From Pirellulales bacterium (lineage in GTDB: Bacteria > Planctomycetota > Planctomycetia > Pirellulales > Thermoguttaceae): DNA of 35,891 bases. Positions 1-9,500 of this stretch are shown piece by piece. The stretch's first letter is position 1. Every line of letters begins with the position of its first letter. The stretch lies in the NCBI GenBank assembly GCA_020846145.1, contig JADLEL010000109.1:1-35891 (forward strand), written 5' to 3'. The notes beneath the pieces are model-generated. The model had not been told where the DNA came from and searched no databases. It saw nothing but the letters and a program-made list of their open reading frames with translations. The translations under genes were made by a program, and so were the position numbers.

Positions 1-538
1 GAATAATCCGCCGCTGTCGGTCGTGCGCAGCAACAGGTCCACCGTGGGCGTCGCTTCGCGGTCGAGCGACTCGCCGGCCTTCAACTTGAGCGTATTGCCG
101 GCAATCTCGAATTTGCCCGTCGGATCGCTTTGCAGCAGGTAGGTGAAGGTCTCGCCCTGGTCGGGATCGACCGTGGAAAGCGTGCCGACAGCCGTGCCGA
201 GCGCGTTTTCATCAATCGCGGCGTTCGAGAGTAATATATCCGTCGGCGTTTCCGGCACGTCGTTCACCGCAATCGTGAATGCCTTGTCGTAGAATAATCC
301 GCCGCTGTCGGTCGTGCGCAGCAGCAGGTCCACCGTGGGCGTCGCTTCGCGGTCGAGCGACTCGCCGGCCTTCAACTTGAGCGTATTGCCGGCAATTTCA
401 AACTTGCCCGTCGGATCGTTTTGCAGCAGATAGGTGAAGGTCTCGCCCTGGTCGGGATCGACCGTGGAAAGCGTGCCGACAACCGCGCCGGTTTGATTCT
501 CGTCGAGCGCGGCGTTGGACAACAAAAGATTTGTGGGC
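1..538 (-). repeat. Tandem cadherin-like repeats, 291-bp period (inside giant CDS)
   Basis: DNA starting at position 1 recurs almost unchanged from 292, a 291-bp (97-residue) period that keeps the frame. The unit holds the phrases LSTVDPDQGETFTYLLQ and LKLKAGESLDREATP, typical of bacterial cadherin-like repeats. A further diverged copy lies near 5262-5556. Because a copy is cut by the left edge, the array may continue beyond the window. Confidence 0.85.
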
Positions 539-3500
539 GTGGAATTGGCGACGTTGACCGCGGCCGTGCCGACGGTCGAGATGCTCGTAGCCTGCACGGT
601 CGCCGCGGTCGGCGTCGTCGGCGCGGTGTAGAATCCGTACGTGGTGATGCTTCCCGCCGTGGCGCTCCAAACGAAGCCCGCGTTAATGACGTTGCCGAAC
701 TGATCGTAGGCCGTGGCCGTAAATTGCTGCGTGCCGCCCAGCGGCAGATCGACGTCGTCCGGCGCGACGACGACGCTGGCGATCGTCCGGTTCACCGTTA
801 CAAACACCAAACTCGTTACCGAAAGGCCGCCGGTGTCGGTGATCGTGGCGCGGAGGCGGTAGGTGCCCCAAGTGGCGAACTCGGCCGTGGTGTTCTTCGC
901 GGCGTTCGTGCCGTTCTCGGCGAAAACCGGCTGCGGCGCGCCGCTGGGCAACAGCACCGCCGTCCAAGTGTAGGTCAAATTGGCCTCGCCGCCGTCGTCG
1001 GCTCCCAGCACGCTCAGGGCGGTCGTAATTCCCGTTACGGGACTCGGATTGGCGACGGCCGCCGTCGCGACCGTGGGCGCGTCGTTGGTTACCGTCGCCG
1101 ACGCGGCGCCGAAGATCGCGCCGCTGGTCGCCTTGATCGTATCGGTCGTGTCGAACGCCGGCGCGGTGTACAATCCGTCGGCAGTAATGCTGCCCGACAC
1201 GGCGGTCCACGTAAATACCGGCTGAACGCTCAAGGCGCCGCCGAATTGGTCCAGGCCCGTCGCCGCAAACTGCTTCGTCGTGTTCGGCGGCACATTGGCC
1301 GAGGCGGGCGAAACGACGATGCTCGCGAGGGTTTCCTCGACCGTTACGTTGACCGCGCTCGCGATCGATAACCCTACGGCGTCGGCAATCGTTACTTGGA
1401 AGGTGTAATCGCCGGCTTTCGAGAAGGTGGCGACGGTGTTTTTCGCCGCGTTCGTGCCGTTGACGCTGAACGTGGGCGGCGCGGCGCCTTGCGGCAGAAC
1501 AGTGGCGATCCAGGTGTACTTCAGGCCCGCTTCGCCGTTGTTGTCGCCGCCCAGCACGCTCAGGTTCGTCGTCGTCCCGATTGCGGGATTCGGATTGGCG
1601 GCGGCGGGCGTCGCCACGGTTGGGGGAATGCTATCGACGGTTACGCTCGCTGTTCCGTTCATGCCGCCGCTGGTCGCGGTGACCGTGATCGATGTGCCCG
1701 AACCGGGCGCGGTGTACAATCCGCCGGTGGTGATCGAGCCCGCCGTGGCCGACCACGTAATCGCCGGCGCGGGACTGATCGCCGCGCCGAATTGATCGTT
1801 GACGGCGGCCGTGAAGAGTTGGGTTCCGCCCGGCCCCAAAGCAACCGAGGACGGCGTTACCGTAACCGTAGTGGCGGTTTGGTTGACGGTTACCACGATC
1901 GTGCTGGTAACGCTCAGACCGCCGGAGTCGGCGATCGTCGCGCGGAACGTATAAGAGCCGGCCTTGCCGAACGTAACCGTCGTGTTCTTCGCGGCGTTCG
2001 TGCCGTTGACGCTATAAGTCGGCGCGGGCGCGCCGGAGGGGATCGACGTGGCGCTCCACGTGTAGGTCAAATTCGCCTCGCCGCCGTCGTCGGCGCCCAA
2101 GACGCTCAATACCGTCGTGGTCCCGGCGGCGGGATTCGGCGCGGCGGCGGCGGGTGTAACAACCGTGGGGATTTGATTGGACGTTCCCGTGGCTTGAATC
2201 GCCGCGGAGGGGGAGATGCTTTCGGTGAGCGTATTCACGCCCACCACGCGATAATAATACAATTGCCCGGAAGTTACGTTGCTGTGGGTATAGTTCGTCG
2301 CCGTTACTCCCGAGGCGAGCGTGGCGTAGGTGGCGCCGCTATCGGTCGAGTATTCCACGCGGTAACTGGTGGCGGCGGTTACCGCATTCCAGTGAAAGCT
2401 AATCTTGCCGGCGGCGCTGCTGTCGAGCGTCGAGCCCGTGGGGGTGTTCAAGCGCGTGGAAGCCAGGATCGAACCGGAAACGGCCGCATCGCCGCCGCCG
2501 TCGAGGGTAACCACGCGGTAATAATACTGGGTGCTGCCGCTGAGGCCGCTGTTGCTGTAAAGCGGAACGTTCACGCCCCGCGTGGTGACGGTGCTCCAGG
2601 TGGTGCCGTTGGTCGAGCGTTCGACGCGGTATCCGGTTTCGCCGCCGGCATCGGTCCAATCGAGAACCAACGTGCTTTGGGTGTAGGAGATGACTCTCAG
2701 GTTGCTGACGGCGCCGGCCCGGGTGATGTCGTTGACGACGGCCGACGGGAGCGAAACGCCCGCCGCGTCCCGCGCCCGGACGCGGAAGTAATAACGATTA
2801 AAGTCGGCCAAGCCCGTGGCCGTGTAGGTGAGCACGCCGGCGGCGGTGGTGCCGACCTCCGCAAAACTAATGCCGTCGCTGGAACGCTCGATGCTGTAGC
2901 CGGTCTCGCCGCTCGCGTCGTTCCACGAAAGGCTGATGGAGGAGGCGGTTTTCCCGGTTACCGCCAGACCGGCGGGAGCGGGAATCGCGTTCAGCGTCGG
3001 GCCGGGATTCAAGGTGCCCGTAAGCGTTACATTCGTGTAGGTCGAAGTGTTCAACAGGCCGTTGTTGTGGCTGGTTACCGCCAATCCGATGAGCACCGAG
3101 GTGTTCATGCTGATGGTGCGCGTTCCCACGAGGGTCCAGGTGGTTCCGTTGGTCGAAATTTCGCCGGTGAACGTGCTGCCGCTGCGCGTGAGCCTGATCC
3201 AATAAGGGGCCGTAACGCTCGCTCCGTAAACGTCGCCGACCGAACCGCCCGTGCTGGTTCGCCACTGCAAGGCCGACGTGTTCGGCGAGAGATAAACCAT
3301 TGCATGCTTGGCGTCGGGCGCGAGCGATTCGCGGATCATCAAGCCGGTTTTCGCCCAATAATCGGTATTCTCGAGGGAAGCGACGCGGGCCGTGATCGAG
3401 CCGTTGCCGGAAAGCGTTTGATAGAGATACTGGAAGCCGTCGGCGGTGCCCCAGATATCGCTCCCGGAACCGGACACGGTATAAGTGCTCGTGCCGGAGT

Positions 3501-6500
3501 TATAGCTGGCAAAGCCGGGAACGCCGGTCAAGCCGACGCCCTCGGAATTCCAAAAACTCGGCAGCGGATCGACGCGGAGCACGTATTGTCCCTGATCGCC
3601 GTAATTGCCCCGGCATTCGAGCTGAACGTAATAGGTCCCGGCCGAAAGGTCCATGGTCAGGTATTGATCGTAAACCATGGTCGTGGGTTGTGCGCGGGGA
3701 TCGCCGTCCTCGGTGGCGATTCGCGTGCCCGACGAATTATAGACCGAAATTTTCAAGTCCACGCCGGAGGGGGCGTCGCGGCCGGCCGCGATCGCGTACC
3801 GCCCGCCTGCGCTGCTGAAGGAAAACGTATCCACGTCGTTCAACCGCTCGATGATCCCCGTAACCGACTGCGTCACGCCGCTGACCAATAGCGGCGTCGC
3901 GCCGGCGATCGAGCCGGCGGAGCCCGCGTAATCGTCGCTGCGGTAGCCGTCGCCGCCGTAATTGTCGAGGTCCTGGGAGACCTTCAGCATGTCGTCCTGA
4001 AGCGAACTGGGATTGTCGCCGGTAACGTGCCACGTCGTCCATTTGTGGATCACGCCGGCGTAATCGACGCCCATGATCGGTCCGTGCAGCGGATCGAACT
4101 GGCCGGAATACTCCGCGGTCTTTACGCCCAGGTTATTGTAAGTCGAGGTGTGGTTCGCGCCGAAATTATGCCCGATCTCGTGCGGAATGACGGATTGGCG
4201 GTTGCGGGCGTAACTGCTCTGGCTGAACGCTTCCGCCCACGAATTCGGAAAGGCGTTGACGGCGCTGTAGGCATTGCTGATGTTGCCGCCGAAGGCCATC
4301 CAGGCGACGTGGTTCGTGTTGAGATTCGCCGTGACGGCGGGATCGGTGGTTACGTCCACGTTGAACATCGCGAAATACACCGACGCCTGCCGCCAGGCCT
4401 CGACGATGTTCACCTGCTCCGCGGTATTGAAGGTGGTCGGGTCCCCGTCCTCGTCGTAGGGATCGACGTGGCCGCCCGTTTCGTTGCCGTCGAAATCGAG
4501 GAAGATGCGGGAATTCACGCTCGGATAACTGTGCAAAATCGGCAAGCCGTTCGCCAAGGTGTCGTAGATGATGGTCCCCAGCGGCCCCAAGCCCCAAGTC
4601 CCGCCCGAGGTTTGCCCCTCGGCGATTTGATCGGAGTATCCGTCTGGCATCGGGGCCGCGAGATGGACATGGTTCGATCCAGAAGAAATCGGCGGAAGGG
4701 CGGCCGCGACTCCCCCGACAATCAAAGACTCCGTGATGATCGACGTGGCCGAGAGTTGGCCGGCTTCGACCGTCACCGTCGCCGCGCCGATCTCGGTCGC
4801 GACGGCCGCTCCGACCGTGGTTTTCAACAATTCGCCGGGGCCGTCCATTGCGGCGGTTACGCTGCCGCTCTCGATGCGATAGGAAGCGGCATGGAGGATG
4901 CCGTTCAGAACGCCGCCGCTAAGCAGGGTGAAGCCGCCGAGAGTTCCCGCCTTGTGGTTGAGATCCAAAATCCCGCCATCGACGGTTACGTTCGCGCCGG
5001 CGGAAAGGGCGTTGTCTTGGCTGAAAATCAGCGTCGCGTCCTTGACGGAGAGTTCGGGGATGCCCGCGCCCATCGAGACGGCGGTCATCACGTCGCCGAG
5101 GCCGTTGCCGGCAATGTCGATGCCCAGCACCATCGCCGGAGCGTGCGGCGGGACGGCGTCTTCCGTGCCGCCCGTGCGATAGACGTGGAGTTTCCCGTCC
5201 CCGCCGAGTTGCAAGGTCAGGCCGGCCGCGGTCCAATCGCCGACGCCCACCAAAAGCGTTTCCGGCAGATCGCCTACTGCGATCGTGAACGTCTTGTCGA
5301 AGTTCATTCCGCCGCTATCGGTCGTGCGGAGGAGCAGTTCGACCGTGGGAGTCGCTTCGCGGTCGAGCGACTCGCCGGCTTTCAGCTTGAGCGTATTGCC
5401 GACGACCTCGAATTTGCCCGTGGGGTCGTTTTGCAGCGCGTACGCGAAGGTTTGCCCTTGGTCGGGATCGACCGTGGAAAGCGTGCCCACGGCCGCGCCG
5501 GCTTGGTTCTCATCGACCGCCGCACCGGACAGCAGAATATTCGTGGGCGGGAAATTGACCGCGTTCACCGTTGCCGCGCCGACGGTCGAAATGCTCGTGG
5601 CCTGCACCGTCGCCGCGGTCGGCGACGTGGGCGCGGTGTACAGCCCGTTCGCGGTGATGCTCCCCGCCGTGGCGCTCCAAACGAAACCCGCGTTCACGAT
5701 CTCGCCGAACTGATCGTAGGCCGTGGCCGCGAATTGCTGCGAGCCGCCCAGCGGCAGATCGACGTTGTCCGGCGCGACGACGACGCTGGAAATCGTCCGA
5801 TTCACGGTCACCCACAAAAAGCTCGCAACCGACTCGCCGCCGCTGTCAGCGATCGTCGCGCGCAGGCGATACGTGCCCCAGGTGGCGAACTCGGCCGTGG
5901 TGTTTTTCGCGGCGTTCGTGCCGTTCTCGGCGAAGACCGGTTGCGGCGCGCCGGTGGGCAAGAGGACCGCCGTCCAGGTATAGGTCAGATTCCCTTCGCC
6001 GCCGTCGTCGGCCCCCAGTACGCTGAGCGCGGTCGTGGTCCCCGTTACGGGACTCGGATTGGCGGCGGCCGCCGTGGCGACCGTGGGCGCGGCATTGGTT
6101 ACCGTCACGACGGCCGAGTTGCTCGTAATCGCGCCGCTGGCCGCTTGGACCGTATCGGTCGTGTCGAACGCCGGCGCGGTGTACAATCCGGCCGAGGTGA
6201 TGCTGCCCGACGCGGCGGACCACGAAAATGCCGGCTGGACGCTCAAGGCGCCGCCGAATTGGTCCAAGCCCGTTGCCGCAAACTGCTTCGTGGTGTTCGG
6301 CGGCACGCCGACCGCGGCCGGCGAAACGACGATGCTCGCGAGGGTCTGCTCGACCGTTACGTTGACCGTGCTCGCGGCCGAAAGCCCGACGGCGTCGGCG
6401 ATGGTTACTTGGAAAGTGTAATCGCCGGCCTTGCTGAAGGTGGCGACGGCGTTTTTCGCCGCGTTCGTGCCGTTGACGCTGAAGACCGGCGGCGCGGCTT

Positions 6501-9500
6501 CGGGCGGCAGGACCGTGGCGATCCAGGTGTACTTCAGGCCCGCTTCGCCGTTGTTGTCGCTCCCCAGCACGCTCAGGTTCGTCGTCGTCCCGGTTACGGG
6601 ATTCGGAGCGGCGGCGGCGGGCGTCGCCACGGTTGGAGGGATGCTGTCCAAAATCGCGGTCGCCGTGCCCACGGCCGCGCCGCTAGCGGCGGTGATCGTG
6701 GCCGATGTGCCCGAACCGGGCGCGGTGTACAGTCCGCCGGAGGTGATCGTGCCCGCCGTGGCCGACCAGGAAATCGCCGGCGCGGGACTGATCGCCGCGC
6801 CGAATTGATCCTTCACCGCGGCCGTGAAGAGCTGGGTTGCGTTCGGCGCTAAGGCGACCGTGGCCGGCGACACCGTGAGCGTGGAGGGCGTTTGATTAAC
6901 GGTAACCGCCACCGTGCTGGTAACGCTCAAGCCGTTGCAGTCGGCGATCGTCGCGCGGAACGTGTAGTTGCCGGCCTTGCCGAAAGTAACGGTGGTGGAT
7001 TTCGCCGCGTTCGTCCCGTTCGCGCTATAGGTGGGCGCGGGCGCGCCGGAGGGAACCGACGTCGCCGTCCAAGTGTAGGTCAGGTTGCCTTCGCCGAGAT
7101 CGTCCGCCCCCAGCGCGCTTAAGGTCGCCGTCGTGCCGGTAACCGGACTGGGCGACGCGGCGGCCGCCGTCGCCACCGTCGGGGCGACGTTCGTCAGCGC
7201 CGGCGAAATGCTGAACGTGGATGTGTTCAACAAGCTGTTATCGCGGGCCGTCACGGCGAAGCCGATCAACACCGTGCCGCTCATATTGGATATCGTCGTG
7301 GAGCGCAACTCGGTCCACGTTACATTGTCGGAGGAGTATTCGCCCTTGATGATGCTGCTGGAACCCGATATCGTGCGGGTGATCCGCAGCCAAAGGGGAG
7401 CCGTGAGGCTCGGACCGTAAGGTTGGTCGGACGTGGAGCCGTTCGTGCTGTTGCGCGATTGGAAGACTACCATGTTCGGCGAGGTGTAGATCATCGCTTC
7501 CTTGGCGCCGGCCGAGGTGGAAGCGCGGACCATCAGCCCGACCTTGGCCCAGTAATTGGTGTTCTCCACCGAGGTTACCTGCGCGGTGAGCGAGCCGTTG
7601 CCGGCCAAGTTTTGATAGACGTAGCGAAATTGATCGCTACTGCCCCAGATTTCGCCGCCGCCGCCGATGAGCGTGAACGTGCCGTTGCTGTATTTCGCCG
7701 CGCCCGTGCCGCCCACGCCGCCGATATCTTGCGTAAGCCAGGGCGTGGGGAGAGCGGCGGGCGCGGGCGACGCCGCGAAAATAGAAGAAGCTACGCCCTC
7801 GATGTTCGAGTTCAAGGCCGTGACGCGGTAATAATACTCGGTCGTGGGCGAGACGCTATTGTCGGTATAGGTCGTGCCCGCGAAGCTGGAGTTGATCGTC
7901 GTGTAGCTCGATCCGTTGGTCGAGCGTTCGATGCGGTAGCTCGTCGCGCCCGCTACGGCGGTCCATTGAAAGGCCATTTGATAGGCGGCCTTCGTCGCGA
8001 ACGCCAAGCCCGACGCCGCGCTCAGTCGCGTATAGCGGGAAGCGACGGCCGAAGTGGCCGCGTCGTCCAACGCGTCGAGCGTTACCACGCGGTAATAATA
8101 CCGTGTATTGGCAGTTAGGCCGGAATTGGTGAAGGAGGGCACGTTCTGGCCCACGGTACCCGCGGTGGTCCAGCCGCTAACGCCGTCGAGCGAGCGTTCG
8201 ATGCGGTAGCCCGTCTCGCCGCTGGCGTCCTCCCAATCGAGCACCAATTGCGTGGGGCTGATGGAATTAACGACCAAATTGCTGATCGGGCCGGCCCGGG
8301 GCGTGGCGCTTACCGCGGCGGACGGTTGCGAATATCCCGCCGCGCTTTGCGAGCGGACACGGTAAAAATACGTTTGATATAGCGGCAACGTCGTAACGGA
8401 GTCGGTCAGCGCCGAGTCGGAGGAGGTCGAGACCCCGGCCGCCGTAACGCCGATCTGCTTGAAGTTCACGCCGTCGGTGGAGCGTTCGACGCGGTAGCCG
8501 GTCTCGCCGCTGACGTCGTTCCACGATAGGTTGATGCTGGAGGAGGTTTTGCCGGTAACGACCAGGCCCGCGGGAGCGGAGAGGCCGGCGTCGAGAGTCA
8601 ACGTCGGATTCAGCACGCCCGATCCCGTGGCCGACACGCTCACATTGGTGAAGGTGGCGACGTTGAGCTGCGGGCCGGTCGGATCGGCGGGAGAACCCCA
8701 GCTATTGAGATTGGCGGTGGCGGCCAGGCCGATATAGACCGTCGCGCCCATGTTGATCGTCTGATTCGAGCCGAATTGCGTCCAACTCGAGCCGTTGTTG
8801 GTCGAATAATAGGCGCGGAATACGTTGCCGGTGCGGGTCAGTTTCAGCCAATAGGCGGTGGTCGCGGAATGCGTCGCGGTCGTGGAATTGCCGCCGGCGG
8901 CGCTGCGCGTAATGAACGCGGCGTTGGAAGTGGAAGTCAGCACTACCGCGGCGCTCATGGCGTTGGAGTCGAGCGAATCGCGAATCGCGATGCCCGCCTT
9001 GGGATTGTAAACCGCGCTCAAACTCGAGACCCGAGCGACGATTTGCCCGTCGCCTTGAAGCGTTTGATATTCGTACTGGAAACTGTCGGCCGTGCCGCCG
9101 ATGCTGGAACTGGTCGATGGGTAAATAAAATGCCCGCTGCCGGCCAAGGTGTAAGTTCCGGTTGCGGCATCGTAGGAGGCGTAGCCGGGATTGGAGTTAA
9201 GTCCCACGCCATCGAGATTCCATGGGGCGCCGCCGGGGAGCGGATCGACGCGGACGACGTATTTTCCTTGATCGGAGTAATTGCCGTGGCTTTGGACGAT
9301 GGCGTAGTACGTGCCGGCGGCGAGATCGAGAGTAATATATTGATCGTTGGCCATCGCGTAGGGCTGATCGCGCGGATCGGCGTCCTCGGCGGCGATGAGC
9401 GCGCCCGCGGAATCGTAGATCGAAAGCTTCAGATCGACGGGCGACGGCGCCTCGCGCGCGGCGATAATCGAATACCGCCCGCCCGCGCTGGCGAAGGAAA

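Noticed and set aside
1396-6852. Very long plus-strand frames (1396-3891, 831 codons; 4027-6852, 941 codons)
   Set aside because: They are antisense to the giant minus-strand gene and Arg/Gly/Ala-rich without domains. The minus frame shows recognisable FN3, PKD and protease motifs; the plus frames arise from its GC-rich codon pattern.
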